Shown piece by piece: positions 1 to 9,981 of a stretch of DNA of 60,259 nucleotides. Location of the stretch: the NCBI GenBank assembly GCA_902595795.1, contig CACJRK010000006.1, positions 1 through 60,259 of the forward strand. The letters are read 5' to 3'. The position numbers and the translations under genes are program-made. A model generated the notes under the pieces. That model searched no databases. It saw only the letters and a list, made by a program, of their open reading frames with translations, and was not told the DNA's origin. Source of the DNA: an uncultured Pelagibacteraceae bacterium (GTDB taxonomy: Bacteria; Pseudomonadota; Alphaproteobacteria; Pelagibacterales; Pelagibacteraceae). Numbering within the stretch: the stretch's first letter is position 1; every line of letters starts with the position of its first letter.

Positions 1-544
<544 letters not shown>

Positions 545-546
545 TT

Positions 547-1521
547 TTAACCAACCCAATTTATATCTCCTATATTTTCACCAATCGAATTAGGTATGGG
601 TTTGTTTAAAAATATTTCTAATTTAGTTTTATCAATTACATTTATCTCAGAGATCATTCCAGCTATCGCTGTAGATGATGCTCTTGCATTTCCATCTAAA
701 ATTTTAACTACAACTGATATTTTTTGATCAGGGATAATGGCTACAAAAACTCCCTCAGCTCCATTTTTAAAGAAAACTTTTTTATCCAAAAGTTTTATTA
801 GTTTTGAATTGTCGCTTTCTTTTCCACCAGCATAATCAGGTTGATTTACACAAGAATTATAAATTTTGTTGGCAACTTCACCTAAATTACTGAGTTTTTT
901 AAAATCAGAAAAATTAGCCATTAAGTATCCAAACTTGTTCAAAGGCATCAGTGGATTAGGCAGTGTACATCCATCAACACCTATTTGATCTAATTTAGTT
1001 TCACTTAAATTTTCTATTAAATTAAATAATTCTTTTTGAATTAAATGATCTTTAGAATTATAATTTTCACTATCTAAATCCCTATCAATCGCTACAGCTA
1101 GATGTGCACAATGTTTACCTGAACAATTGTGAAAAATTTTTCTTTTTTTTTTATATTTACCAAAAGCTTTGAATTTATTATCCAACATCCATGGCCAATC
1201 TTCACCACAAGCGAGTTTACTTTCATTTATATTTAATTTTTTTAACCAATCTTCGATTAATTCTTGATGTATGTCTTCTGCGAAATGTGAAGATGTAGAA
1301 AAAGCAATCTGTTTTTCTGAAAGTTTCTCTTTTTCAATATATCCATCTTTAAATAAATTTAATGACTGTATTGGTTTTAAAGAAGATCTTGGATAAATTA
1401 ATTGTGAGCTATCACCCCACTCTTTTAAAATTTTTCCATCAGAATTAACTATAGCACCGACACCATAATGTTCACTCTCTATTGAACCACTTCTGGTAAC
1501 AGTTACTAATTTTTTTAGCAT
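547..1521 (-). CDS. L-asparaginase II family protein
   Basis: This 324-residue protein has the family opening VTRSGSIES.HYG.GAIV, the YPRSSLKPIQ segment with its conserved Ser/Lys, and HNCSGKH plus DGC(T)LPNPLMPL blocks typical of the thermolabile asparaginase family of Rhizobium etli type (PF06089). It would hydrolyse asparagine to aspartate and ammonia, probably in the cytoplasm, since no signal peptide is seen. Length matches the family. It is divergent from the zinc-ribbon gene that follows, with a 49-nt shared upstream region. The exact amide substrate is inferred. Confidence 0.85.
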   Translation of the reverse strand: MLKKLVTVTRSGSIESEHYGVGAIVNSDGKILKEWGDSSQLIYPRSSLKPIQSLNLFKDGYIEKEKLSEKQIAFSTSSHFAEDIHQELIEDWLKKLNINESKLACGEDWPWMLDNKFKAFGKYKKKRKIFHNCSGKHCAHLAVAIDRDLDSENYNSKDHLIQKELFNLIENLSETKLDQIGVDGCTLPNPLMPLNKFGYLMANFSDFKKLSNLGEVANKIYNSCVNQPDYAGGKESDNSKLIKLLDKKVFFKNGAEGVFVAIIPDQKISVVVKILDGNARASSTAIAGMISEINVIDKTKLEIFLNKPIPNSIGENIGDINWVG

Positions 1522-1570
1522 TTTAATTTATTAACATTTTTGTTAATATTATATAAGAGGAGAATAAATC

Positions 1571-1762
1571 ATGGCAACTTACGAATGTTCTAAATGCGGA
1601 ATGTCAGTCAATGCAACATGTGGAAAATGTGATAAGCCTTTAGTGGACGATATGCTTAAATTAGATGATGGTAGTGAAGTACAAATATCTAAATGTCCAG
1701 ACGATCATGGAAAAATAAAATCACCACTATGTTGTGGACAAGATATGTCTTGTTCTGTCTAA
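1571..1762 (+). CDS. Small zinc-ribbon protein (63 aa)
   Basis: Two CxxC pairs (CSKCG, CGKC), a later single Cys (SKCPD) and a CCGQDM motif predict one or two structural zinc sites. An AGAGGAG Shine-Dalgarno sequence lies just before the ATG. No catalytic motif is visible and the role is unknown; small proteins of this type can be metal-binding or protein-interaction modules. It precedes an alpha/beta hydrolase by 20 nt and is probably co-transcribed with it. Confidence 0.75.
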   Translation: MATYECSKCGMSVNATCGKCDKPLVDDMLKLDDGSEVQISKCPDDHGKIKSPLCCGQDMSCSV

Positions 1763-1782
1763 ATTAAAGAATAAGATAATAA

Positions 1783-2538
1783 ATGAATGATATCTTTGTG
1801 GATGATCTTGGAGCAGGTCATGCATTTATTTTTGTACATGGTTTCCTTGGTTCATCGGAAATGTGGTCTTTACAAAAAGATTATTTCAAATCAAAATTTA
1901 GAATAGTTTCACCGGCTTTACCTGGTTTTGGTGAAAGTCATAAAGCTCCTTCATTAAATTCAATTAATGATATGGCTAAATTCGTTCTGGAAGTAATAGA
2001 AGAAAAGAAAATAAATAAGTTTCATTTAATTGGACATTCCATGGGTGGAATGATTGTTCAAGAAATAGCAAGAATTGCAGGCGATAAAATTGAAAAGCTG
2101 ATTTGTTTTGCAACGAGTTCTATTGGAGAAATACCAGGTAGATTTGAAACAATGGACGAGACTATCAGAAGATTAAAGGAAGAAGGTATTAATGAATTGA
2201 AGACTAGAATTCCTCCAAAGTGGTTTGTTAAAGGTAATAAAGATAAAAATTATTTCTTTTGTGAAAATGCTGTAACAAATATTTCAGAAGAAACAGCATC
2301 AAATGCGCTTCATGCAATGAAACAATGGAATGGATTTGAAAATCTTAAAAATATAAAAAATAAAACATTAATTATTTGGGGAGATAAAGATACTGCATAT
2401 AATATTGAGCAAGTGAAAACATTGAATAAAAACATCCCTCACAGCGAACTTAGAATTATTAATGGATGCAGTCATAATGCTCACTTAGAAGAGCCAAATA
2501 AAATTAATCAAATAATTGATGAGTTTTTGTCAAATTAA
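1783..2538 (+). CDS. Alpha/beta hydrolase
   Basis: The 251-residue protein has the alpha/beta-hydrolase pattern: an oxyanion-hole HGFLGS near residue 19, the nucleophile elbow GHSMGG near residue 86, an acid in WGDKDTAY, and a catalytic His in GCSHNAHLEEP near the C-terminus. No signal peptide is present. The family includes esterases, C-C hydrolases and thioesterases; neither substrate nor neighbours narrow it down. Its end overlaps the convergent LysE gene by 4 nt. Confidence 0.85.
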   Translation: MNDIFVDDLGAGHAFIFVHGFLGSSEMWSLQKDYFKSKFRIVSPALPGFGESHKAPSLNSINDMAKFVLEVIEEKKINKFHLIGHSMGGMIVQEIARIAGDKIEKLICFATSSIGEIPGRFETMDETIRRLKEEGINELKTRIPPKWFVKGNKDKNYFFCENAVTNISEETASNALHAMKQWNGFENLKNIKNKTLIIWGDKDTAYNIEQVKTLNKNIPHSELRIINGCSHNAHLEEPNKINQIIDEFLSN

Positions 2539-3149
2539 ATTGAATTTATAACTTCTTTAAGAACATATAAACTTATGACTGTCATAATTGTAATAATTAT
2601 CCAATTTATTATTTTCCAGATTTTCTGATCATTTAAATATTTAGAAAAATAATTTGAAGCATATCCAATTGAAAAAAAGAATAATAAAGATGCTAGGGAA
2701 GCTCCAATACCAAACATAATTTTTTGAGATAAAATAAAATTTTTTGAAAAATTTCCTAAAAAGAAGACTGTATCTGAATAAACATGAGGGTTTAAATAAG
2801 TAAAACCAAGAGTTTTCAAAAATATTTTTAACGCAGAAATGCTATTGGTTTGTTCATTTAAATTTACGTTTTTGTTTCTTGATTTAATTTTTGAATAAAT
2901 AAAATGAATTAAAAATAATAATAATAAAATATTAAAAATTAATTCAATTAATGAATTAAAGTATTGACTAAAATAGTGAAACAAAAATATACCTGTAAAA
3001 ATTAATAAACAATCTGATATTGAGCAAACTACGCAGACAAGAAACACATGTTGGTTTTTTAAACCTTGCTCAATTACAAAAATATTTTGGGCACCAATAG
3101 CTAAAATAAGACTTAAGCTGGTTAAAAAACCTAATAAAGCATATTCCAT
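2535..3149 (-). CDS. LysE/ArgO-family amino-acid exporter
   Basis: This 204-residue integral membrane protein has about six hydrophobic helices. Its N-terminus (LILAIGAQNIFVIEQGL) matches the LysE family signature GPqnlfvi.qgl, and TLGFTYLNPHVYSDT corresponds to the conserved second-half motif with its Asn-Pro. Members export basic amino acids such as lysine or arginine across the inner membrane. Its stop lies 9 nt upstream of nothing obvious; it is followed on the same strand by the ProW-type permease region. The actual substrate is not determinable here. Confidence 0.85.
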   Translation of the reverse strand: MEYALLGFLTSLSLILAIGAQNIFVIEQGLKNQHVFLVCVVCSISDCLLIFTGIFLFHYFSQYFNSLIELIFNILLLLFLIHFIYSKIKSRNKNVNLNEQTNSISALKIFLKTLGFTYLNPHVYSDTVFFLGNFSKNFILSQKIMFGIGASLASLLFFFSIGYASNYFSKYLNDQKIWKIINWIIITIMTVISLYVLKEVINSI

Positions 3150-3158
3150 GAAGTTTTA

Positions 3159-4664
3159 TTAAACTCTTTTTTTTCCTTGAACAACCCTATCAAGAATAAG
3201 AGCTACAAATAATATAGCTACACCTGCTAAAATTCCTTGTCCAACATTAGCATACTGAAGCGCTTCTAAAACATCTTGTCCAAGACCTTTTGCACCAATT
3301 AGAGATGCAACTACTACCATTGCTAAACTTAACATTACTGTTTGGTTTACACCTGCCAATATAGAAGGTGTTGCTAATGGTAAATCTACTTTTCTAAGTA
3401 AATACCATTTTGATGCTCCGTAAGCGATTGCAGCTTCTCTAATTGTTTCAGGTACACCTCTTAATCCAAGAACTGTTAATCTAACTACAGGTGTTCCTCC
3501 AAAAATCATTGTAATAATTACTGCAGCGACCTTCCCTGTTCCAAAAAAAGCAATTACTGGAATCATAAATACAAATGCAGGCATTGTTTGCATAAAATCC
3601 ATTATTGGTCTTATCATTGAATAAAATCTTTGACGTCTTGCACAGAAAATTCCAAGTGGAATTCCAATAACTATACTTAACACAGCAGCCGTTCCAAGCA
3701 GAGCCAAAGTAGTCATAGCTTTCACCCAAAAACCTAAAAATCCCATGTAACATAAAAATCCTGCTGAATAAATTGCAGCTCTTGGGCCTGCTGCTAGGCC
3801 TGTTAAAGTTACTATAGTTGTAATGATCACTATCCATGGAGTTTTTACAAATAATAGTTCTAAGAAATCTAATACTGATCTAATACCAATTGTGATTGCT
3901 GTAAATAAAGCATCTCCTTTCAAAACAGCATAATCAAAAATAGTTTCCACCCATTTAATTGAAGTTAATCTGATATCTGGATGAGTAGGAAAGTCATCCA
4001 TTATAGTAATAACTCCAGGAAAACTATAATGCACAACTGAGAAAAATATTATCACTGCTGCAAAAATTGTACTAGAAATAAAGTTCTTAGTTTGCATTCC
4101 AGGTCTTATTGTTTTGTCTGATAGCCACTCTGAGTATCTTTTTTCTAATACAGAGTTAGCTAAAATTCCTTGAACAATTTTAATTAAAATTAATAAAGCA
4201 ATACCAAAAATTGTTATCCAAATTGCTGATGCTTCAATCCTAGCAACTTCATCGATATATCCCTGCATTGCATCTTCTAAAGATTTAATGTTACGTTTAT
4301 AAACATCAACTTTATCTGGATTATTTGTTATAGCTGCTTCTAATTGTTTATTTCTAAATGCAATTGTAGATTCAACTTGTTTTATTTTTTCAACCGCCTC
4401 TTTAGTTATATTTCCAAATAATCCTCTTATAATTTGAACAACTGAAAATGTTTCAATTATCAAAAAAGCTAGTGCCCAATTCCATATGTTTCTCATTCCA
4501 AACCAAATTGGCCCTAGGATGCCTGCGTATAAATTAAAAGAAAAAGAAAACGTTGGTTTGCTTCCAATTTTTTGGAACTCTTTAATGTAATATTCTGGAT
4601 TTGATTTAACAAAGTCAGTTATTAATTCTGATCTAGTTGGGTTATTTATTTGCTTATTCTCCAT
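3159..4664 (-). CDS. proW: Glycine betaine/proline-type ABC permease, long form with N-terminal extension
   Basis: The C-terminal half (about residues 300-500) is a standard ProW/OpuAB permease with the EAA-like loop ETIREAAIAYGASKWYLL. The protein is 501 residues against about 280-350 for ordinary ProW. The extra N-terminal part has a hydrophobic segment (residues ~45-85; LYAGILGPIWFGMRN resembles DUF2628-type membrane modules), then a charged, probably coiled-coil helix (~87-145), then another membrane helix. It overlaps proV by 11 nt, so translation is coupled. It imports betaine-type osmolytes with the ProV and ProX products. Confidence 0.92.
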   Translation of the reverse strand: MENKQINNPTRSELITDFVKSNPEYYIKEFQKIGSKPTFSFSFNLYAGILGPIWFGMRNIWNWALAFLIIETFSVVQIIRGLFGNITKEAVEKIKQVESTIAFRNKQLEAAITNNPDKVDVYKRNIKSLEDAMQGYIDEVARIEASAIWITIFGIALLILIKIVQGILANSVLEKRYSEWLSDKTIRPGMQTKNFISSTIFAAVIIFFSVVHYSFPGVITIMDDFPTHPDIRLTSIKWVETIFDYAVLKGDALFTAITIGIRSVLDFLELLFVKTPWIVIITTIVTLTGLAAGPRAAIYSAGFLCYMGFLGFWVKAMTTLALLGTAAVLSIVIGIPLGIFCARRQRFYSMIRPIMDFMQTMPAFVFMIPVIAFFGTGKVAAVIITMIFGGTPVVRLTVLGLRGVPETIREAAIAYGASKWYLLRKVDLPLATPSILAGVNQTVMLSLAMVVVASLIGAKGLGQDVLEALQYANVGQGILAGVAILFVALILDRVVQGKKRV

Positions 4665-5715
4665 CCCCGCCCTCTATTACTGCTTTTAAAAGATCTGATT
4701 GCGTAATCACTCCGACATTTTTTTTGTCACTATTTTTAACAATTAATGGTTTTTGTTTTGATTTAGAAACCTCAATTAATTTACTTAACAATTCATGTTC
4801 ATTTACACTTTGTAAATTTTCTTCTAGCTTTCCATTATTACTTTCATATTTCTCAATTTTTTGCATGATTGTTTTTGCTTGAACAACTTTAAGTCTAGAA
4901 ATTCCTTTAACAAAGTCTGCAACATACTCATCAGCAGGACTAACTACAATTTGCTCCGGAGTTCCTATTTGAATCACTTTTCCATCTCTCATAATAGCAA
5001 TCCTATGTCCTACTCTTACTGCCTCATCTAAATCATGAGTAATAAATACAGTTGTCTTCTTCATTTGTTTTGAAAGCTTTATAAATTCTGATTGGAGCTG
5101 TCTTCTAATTAATGGATCTAATGCGCTAAAAGGTTCATCCATTAAAAGAAATTCTGGATCTGCTGCTAATGCTCTTGCAAGTCCGACTCTTTGTTGCATT
5201 CCTCCTGATAATTCATGGGCAAATTTGTTACCCCAACCTTGTAGCTCTACAATTTCTAATATTTTATTCGCTGCATCTAAACGATCATTTTTACTAACTC
5301 CTCTAATCTCAAGTGGCATTGCAATGTTATCTACAACCGACCTATGAGGCATTAAGGCAAAGTTTTGAAAAACCATGCCTATTTTTTTATTTCTTAATTC
5401 TTGCAAATGATCTCTATCAAGCTGCATTACATCTTGATTATTGATTAAAATTTTCCCAGATGTAGGTTCTAATAGCCTATTTATATGTCTGACTAGTGTA
5501 GATTTTCCGCTGCCTGAAAGACCCATTACACAAAATATTTCACCTTGATTAACATCAAATGAAACATCTGAAACACCAATTACTGAATTATATTCTTCTA
5601 ATGCCTCTGTTTTAGAAATACCTTTGTTTTGGATTGCATCTAACGCTTCAGGAGAAGTATTACCAAACACTTTCCAAACATTTTGAATTTTTATAGCTGA
5701 ACTAGATGAAACCAT
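4654..5715 (-). CDS. proV: Glycine betaine/proline-type ABC transporter ATPase
   Basis: Walker A GLSGSGKST, Q-loop FQNFALMPHR, signature LSGGMQQRVGLARAL, Walker B FLLMDEPFSALDP and the switch His (THDLDEA) are all present. It is 353 residues long. After the ATPase domain a degenerate CBS-type tail (KPLIVKNSDKKNVGVITQSDLL) remains, a known regulatory module of ProV/OpuAA that senses ionic strength in characterised members. It is the only osmolyte-type ATPase in the window, so it might also serve the ATPase-less transporter at 46.2-48.2 kb (inference). Confidence 0.95.
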   Translation of the reverse strand: MVSSSSAIKIQNVWKVFGNTSPEALDAIQNKGISKTEALEEYNSVIGVSDVSFDVNQGEIFCVMGLSGSGKSTLVRHINRLLEPTSGKILINNQDVMQLDRDHLQELRNKKIGMVFQNFALMPHRSVVDNIAMPLEIRGVSKNDRLDAANKILEIVELQGWGNKFAHELSGGMQQRVGLARALAADPEFLLMDEPFSALDPLIRRQLQSEFIKLSKQMKKTTVFITHDLDEAVRVGHRIAIMRDGKVIQIGTPEQIVVSPADEYVADFVKGISRLKVVQAKTIMQKIEKYESNNGKLEENLQSVNEHELLSKLIEVSKSKQKPLIVKNSDKKNVGVITQSDLLKAVIEGGDGE

Positions 5716-5737
5716 TTTGTCTTTTATTATAGGAAAA

Positions 5738-5768
5738 TATACTCGGCAATCTTAAATTGCCGAGTATA
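5738..5768 (-). terminator. Strong intercistronic stem-loop between proX and proV
   Basis: A perfect 13-bp inverted repeat (arms 5738-5750 and 5756-5768) closes a 5-nt loop. On the minus strand it lies 14 nt after the proX stop and 22 nt before the proV start, and is followed by a short weak T run (ATTTTCC). It can act as a partial terminator or as an RNA-stabilising hairpin that raises binding-protein levels over the membrane components. The structure is seen directly; the role is inferred. Confidence 0.8.
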
Positions 5769-5782
5769 AAATTTAATTTAGG

Positions 5783-6745
5783 TTATAATCCTAACCAACC
5801 GTCAACAGTTGATTTATTTGCTTCCATCCAAGCTCTTGCTACATCAGCTGGATCTTTTTTCTCAACTGAAACTGCATAAGCCATCGCAGAAACATCATCA
5901 GCTGTTAATTGAAAATTCTTAAAGAATTCTACAATCGCTGGTGATTGACTCTCCAAAGAAGTAGCCCAACCGATTTGGATTTGCTTAAGAGCATCTTTAG
6001 ATGCAACATAAGATTTTTTATACCAGTCTGCATCAGCTTTAGGCTGTATCATTTTGTATTTTGCAGGATCATATTTTGGTTCTGTTAACATAACTACGTC
6101 AGCCATTCCCCAAATTGCATGCGGCTTGTAACAATAAAATGCATAACCTTCACCTTTTTTAATTGAGTCAAGTACTCTTGCATTTTTAACTGCTTCAGCA
6201 GCTCTAACAGCTTCGATACCAGCATCATATAAACCATAGTCTCTTAATTTAACTTGGTTCACATTTGCAGAAGCCCAACCATCAGCGCCAATCCAAAACT
6301 CGCCTTTACCGTTTCCATCGCTGTCCATTGCTTTAACAACTTCAGGTCTTGCTAGGTCTTCAATTGCCGTAATATTCATTTTTTTAGCAAACTGTTGTGA
6401 AACACAATAACCTTGGTTTCCTTCATAAGGTTTGCTACTTAATTTTAAAGTTCCTTTAGGAACTAAATCATTTGTGTAAGCTTCTTGGTTTGGTAACCAA
6501 ATGTCAGGGTGCACATCTATTTCACCTTTTCCTCTATCAATTGCTGCATAAATTGCAGTATTGTTTCCTGGAACAAGCTCAGCTTCTCCACCCATTTTAT
6601 CTGTAACAACTGCAGCTAATAAATTTGCAATAGCTGTAGCACCTGTCCAACCTGGATCTCCAATTTTAACTTTTTCTGCTTGTGCAGAGAACATTGTTAA
6701 AATTGAGATTAATCCAGCTACAAGTATAGTTTTAATTATTCTCAT
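5783..6745 (-). CDS. proX: Glycine betaine/proline-type ABC substrate-binding protein
   Basis: The 320-residue protein begins with a Sec signal peptide ending at SAQA|EKV. The mature part has the OpuAC fold pattern: KIGDPGWTGATA at the start, then LVPGNNTAIYAAIDRGKGEIDVHPDIWLPN. The family binds quaternary ammonium or sulfonium osmolytes in an aromatic cage. An AGGAGATAAT Shine-Dalgarno sequence precedes the ATG. It is the first gene of a proX-proV-proW operon and is separated from proV by a strong hairpin. The ligand could be betaine, proline betaine or DMSP. Confidence 0.93.
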   Translation of the reverse strand: MRIIKTILVAGLISILTMFSAQAEKVKIGDPGWTGATAIANLLAAVVTDKMGGEAELVPGNNTAIYAAIDRGKGEIDVHPDIWLPNQEAYTNDLVPKGTLKLSSKPYEGNQGYCVSQQFAKKMNITAIEDLARPEVVKAMDSDGNGKGEFWIGADGWASANVNQVKLRDYGLYDAGIEAVRAAEAVKNARVLDSIKKGEGYAFYCYKPHAIWGMADVVMLTEPKYDPAKYKMIQPKADADWYKKSYVASKDALKQIQIGWATSLESQSPAIVEFFKNFQLTADDVSAMAYAVSVEKKDPADVARAWMEANKSTVDGWLGL

Positions 6746-6853
6746 ATTATCTCCTATTAAATTTAAAAATTGAGCTTAACGCGAATTAAGTTAACGTGTC
6801 AAAGAAAATTGATATGTGTTTATTACTATATATATTAGAATTATTATAAAGAA

Positions 6854-7264
6854 TTAATCTGGGTTTGAGGTAAGAGTTTTAATTTCTAAAATATTTTCGT
6901 TTGGATCTTTTACAAAAAAAGTCTCTTGCTCATACTTAGTTCCTTTAAATCTCAAATAAGGTTCATCATAATATTTAGTTCCACTATCTTTCAACCTTTG
7001 TTTTAAAGCATCAAAATCTTTTCTAGATAGATGAACTCCAAAGTGTGGAACTGAAACATTTCCCATATCCACATCGTGTCTTTCACTATCTAATTTATGT
7101 TCACTTTTATGAAGTGTTAATTCGTTTCCCCAAAAATCAACATCTGCCCATTCTTGAGCAGAATTATCTAATCTACAGCCTAAAGTTTCGCTATAAAATT
7201 TTTTGGCCAATTCTAAATCGCCACATGGTATTGCTAAATGAAAACAATTTGTATTTTTGTACAT
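6854..7264 (-). CDS. VOC (glyoxalase/bleomycin-resistance) superfamily protein
   Basis: A single 136-residue VOC unit: CFHLAIPCGDLELAKKFYSETLG at the start with the first metal-ligand His, HFGVHLS in the middle, and FFVKDPNENILEIK near the end carrying the final Glu ligand. Such proteins form paired beta-alpha-beta-beta-beta modules and bind a divalent metal; activities range from lyases to extradiol dioxygenases. No substrate can be assigned. It is upstream of and co-oriented with the proX operon, 108 nt away. Confidence 0.85.
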   Translation of the reverse strand: MYKNTNCFHLAIPCGDLELAKKFYSETLGCRLDNSAQEWADVDFWGNELTLHKSEHKLDSERHDVDMGNVSVPHFGVHLSRKDFDALKQRLKDSGTKYYDEPYLRFKGTKYEQETFFVKDPNENILEIKTLTSNPD

Positions 7265-7339
7265 AATTAAAGACTTTAATATATGAATTTAGTAACTATA
7301 TAAAGCATGTTTTCAAAATTTTAAATTAAAAAACAAAAT

Positions 7340-7924
7340 ATGAATAGCTTTTTACAATCAATAATTGATAGAGACCCTGCGGCAAAATCTAAACTTAGTT
7401 TGATTTTAACCTATCCAGGTGTAAAGGCAGTTTTTTTTCATCGAATAGCTAATTTTTTTAGCACTGCGAAATTTTATTTAATTGCAAGAATCATTTCTCA
7501 ATTATCAAGATTCTTTACAGGAATTGAAATTCATCCAAATGCAAAAATAGGAAAAAATTTATTTATTGACCATGGAATGGGAGTTGTAATTGGAGAAACG
7601 TCTGAGATTGGTGATAATGTAACTATTTACCATATGGTTACATTAGGTGGAATTGCTCCTAGTATAAATTCAAATGATCAACGTAACACGAAAAGACATC
7701 CCACTATTAAAGAAGATGTCGTAATTGGATCGGGTGCACAAGTATTAGGCCCAGTCATAGTTGGTAAAGGTGCAAGAATTGGAGCTAATGCAGTAATCAC
7801 TAAAGATGTTGCAGAAAATGCTGTGATGGTTGGAATTCCAGCAAGAAGTGTTGGAGTAGCTGATAGTGAATTTAAACCTTATGGTATTACACCTGATAGT
7901 GATAAAAAATCAGACAATGAATAA
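7340..7924 (+). CDS. cysE: Serine O-acetyltransferase
   Basis: The 194-residue protein has the left-handed beta-helix hexapeptide repeats of the CysE family, with [22 protein letters not shown] and the catalytic-region blocks YHMVTLGG and [20 protein letters not shown]. It is the short form, lacking most of the N-terminal helical domain of the E. coli enzyme. It makes O-acetylserine from serine and acetyl-CoA. It overlaps the cysteine synthase start by 8 nt (ATGAATAA), so the two steps of cysteine synthesis are translationally coupled. Confidence 0.95.
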   Translation: MNSFLQSIIDRDPAAKSKLSLILTYPGVKAVFFHRIANFFSTAKFYLIARIISQLSRFFTGIEIHPNAKIGKNLFIDHGMGVVIGETSEIGDNVTIYHMVTLGGIAPSINSNDQRNTKRHPTIKEDVVIGSGAQVLGPVIVGKGARIGANAVITKDVAENAVMVGIPARSVGVADSEFKPYGITPDSDKKSDNE

Positions 7925-8918
7925 TACTCAGAGCGATTTTATTTCAGGAATAGGAAATACCCCACTAATCAAATTAAGAGCCGCATCAGAAATTACAGGA
8001 TGTAACATTTATGGAAAAGCAGAATTTTTAAATCCAGGAGGATCTGTTAAAGATAGAGCGGCACTTGCATTAATAAAAGATGCTCAAGAAAAAAAATTAA
8101 TTGCTAAAGGTGGAACAGTTGTTGAAGGAACAGCTGGTAACACTGGAATTGGTTTGGGTTTATTAGGAAATTCTTTAGGTTATAAAACAATCATCGTAAT
8201 GAATGATAATCAAACACAAGAAAAAAAAGATTTACTAAGAAATCTTGGAGCTGAACTAAGATTAGTTCCAGCTAAACCTTATAAGGATGATAACAATTTT
8301 GTAAAAGTAGCTGCTAGGCTTGCAGATGAATTAAGACCAACAAATAATAATGGCGTCATATGGGCTAACCAGTTTGATAATACTGCAAATGCTAAAGGTC
8401 ATTATGAAGGGACGGGTCAAGAAATTTGGGAACAAACTGAAGGTAAAGTAGATGGTTTTGTTTGTTCTTCAGGAACAGGAGGAACTATTTCAGGTGTTAG
8501 TAATGCTCTTAAAGAAAAGAACAAAGATATTAAAATTTATTTATCTGACCCAAAAGGTTCGGCTCTTTATAATTATATAAAGAATGGTGAACTAAAATCT
8601 GAAGGTGGGTCAATTACTGAAGGAATTGGGTCAAGTAGAGTAACTGCTAACTTTAGTGAAGCTAAAATTGATGATGCTTATTCAATAGATGATCATGAAG
8701 CATTACCTATACTGTATGATTTAATTCAAAATGAAGGCTTAAGCTTGGGTACCAGTTGTGGAATAAATATAGCAGGAGCAATAAGAATGGGTAAAGAATT
8801 GGGGCCTGGTAAAACTATTGTAACAATTCTTTGTGATAGAAGTGATAAATACGCAACTAAAATGTTCAATAAAAAATTCTTAGAAGAAAAAGGTCTACCA
8901 GTACCTAATTGGTTTTAG
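7917..8918 (+). CDS. cysK: Cysteine synthase A (O-acetylserine sulfhydrylase)
   Basis: The start at 7917 (MNNTQ) is preferred over an upstream in-frame ATG because the upstream 17 residues lie inside cysE and have no family counterpart. PLP-fold type II motifs: [20 protein letters not shown] with the Schiff-base Lys, [21 protein letters not shown] for phosphate binding, and [11 protein letters not shown] late. It is 333 residues long, as usual. It converts O-acetylserine plus sulfide to cysteine. Its end overlaps the convergent membrane gene by 4 nt. Confidence 0.95.
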   Translation: MNNTQSDFISGIGNTPLIKLRAASEITGCNIYGKAEFLNPGGSVKDRAALALIKDAQEKKLIAKGGTVVEGTAGNTGIGLGLLGNSLGYKTIIVMNDNQTQEKKDLLRNLGAELRLVPAKPYKDDNNFVKVAARLADELRPTNNNGVIWANQFDNTANAKGHYEGTGQEIWEQTEGKVDGFVCSSGTGGTISGVSNALKEKNKDIKIYLSDPKGSALYNYIKNGELKSEGGSITEGIGSSRVTANFSEAKIDDAYSIDDHEALPILYDLIQNEGLSLGTSCGINIAGAIRMGKELGPGKTIVTILCDRSDKYATKMFNKKFLEEKGLPVPNWF

Positions 8919-9331
8919 ATATAAATTTTATCTGCTAGTCCAAAGCAAAGTATTGCACTTAATAAAGTTAAAATACCTGGTGCAATGATTCCTTCATTAG
9001 ATGTTTGTGGAGTATGACCTAGTTTGTTAATTTTAATTGTATATATTCCCACAAAAAAGGCTGAAAGATTTTGTAAAAATACTAAATTAAAAAATGCCCA
9101 TGTACCTTGAAGCCCATCAGGTCTTAAAAATCCAACCCAAATAGCCATTGCTACGGCTCCAATGAATAATGATCCAAAGAACCTAGTCATTCCAGCACCA
9201 GTGTCATCGATACCAAATTTATCTAAAAATTTCTTTGTAGCAAAAACTGTTTGATAAGCATATGCAGCAAAAATTATAAAGTGAACTAAAAATACAACTA
9301 AATAAAAAATTCCATTAAATTTTTCGATCAT
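8915..9331 (-). CDS. Four-helix membrane protein, unknown function
   Basis: The 138-residue protein has about four hydrophobic helices (residues ~8-30, 48-66, 78-98, 115-135) with the loop RPDGLQGTWAF. It has no catalytic motif I recognise and superficially resembles small DUF4345-type membrane proteins. It stands alone, convergent with cysK. Confidence 0.7.
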   Translation of the reverse strand: MIEKFNGIFYLVVFLVHFIIFAAYAYQTVFATKKFLDKFGIDDTGAGMTRFFGSLFIGAVAMAIWVGFLRPDGLQGTWAFFNLVFLQNLSAFFVGIYTIKINKLGHTPQTSNEGIIAPGILTLLSAILCFGLADKIYI

Positions 9332-9493
9332 TGTTAAATTTTACCAAAATTAATAAAAAATTAATAGCTTAAATCAACGCTTTTATTACTCAAAATATGC
9401 ATAACTGTTACGTGATATAATCACAAGAATAAGTATACTTAATAGATAAAAATCTGACCCTATAGTTAAAAAATAAATAACAATAGGAGAAGT

Positions 9494-9970
9494 ATGAGAA
9501 AAATAATATTAGCATTAATTTTTACATTAATGTCTTCAACAACATTTGCAGAATCAGGAAAATTTAATGCTGCTGGAGCAGGATCATGGTCATTAAATGC
9601 GATGGATGCTGGGAATGGAAACATGAGTATTACATATGATGGTAATGCTGGGCTCATGGATAAAGAGCCTGGAAGTATTTTTGACAAATCTACTATGCAT
9701 TGTATTGGTGGTCTAACATTAGTATCTGGAAAATTTGATGACGAAACAGGTATGTGTACCTTTTATTTGATGGATGGAGAAAAAGTTTACATAAATTACA
9801 AAGGTAAAGGAACTGGTGGCCAAGGTGGAACTGGTACTTTTATTATTATTGGTGGAACTGGAAAATATGAAAATATCTCTGGTAGCGGATTTTCAAGTAG
9901 ACAAAATATTAGAGGTAAAGCTGGAATGGCACACTCAATGAATCAAATGAGTGGTGAGTATACTTATTAA
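9494..9970 (+). CDS. Exported protein of unknown function, beta-rich
   Basis: A signal peptide (residues 1-19, ending TTFAES) precedes a Gly/Ser/Thr-rich domain. GTGTFIIIGGTGKYENISGSG resembles the conserved strand pairs of allene-oxide-cyclase-like or dirigent-like small barrels. Two Cys (CIGG and CTFY) may form a disulfide. An ATAGGAGAAG ribosome-binding site precedes the ATG. It is the first of a run of five small genes and the function is not known. Confidence 0.75.
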   Translation: MRKIILALIFTLMSSTTFAESGKFNAAGAGSWSLNAMDAGNGNMSITYDGNAGLMDKEPGSIFDKSTMHCIGGLTLVSGKFDDETGMCTFYLMDGEKVYINYKGKGTGGQGGTGTFIIIGGTGKYENISGSGFSSRQNIRGKAGMAHSMNQMSGEYTY

Positions 9971-9981
9971 TAAAGGAGCTT

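Noticed and set aside
1141-1160. Long T run that could be read as a terminator tail
   Set aside because: It lies inside the asparaginase coding sequence as a Lys-rich codon tract (KKKRK) and has no adjoining stem.
9466-9687. 73-codon minus-strand ORF over the exported protein at 9494-9970
   Set aside because: It is antisense to a gene with a signal peptide and good ribosome-binding site, and its sequence shows no domain-like pattern.
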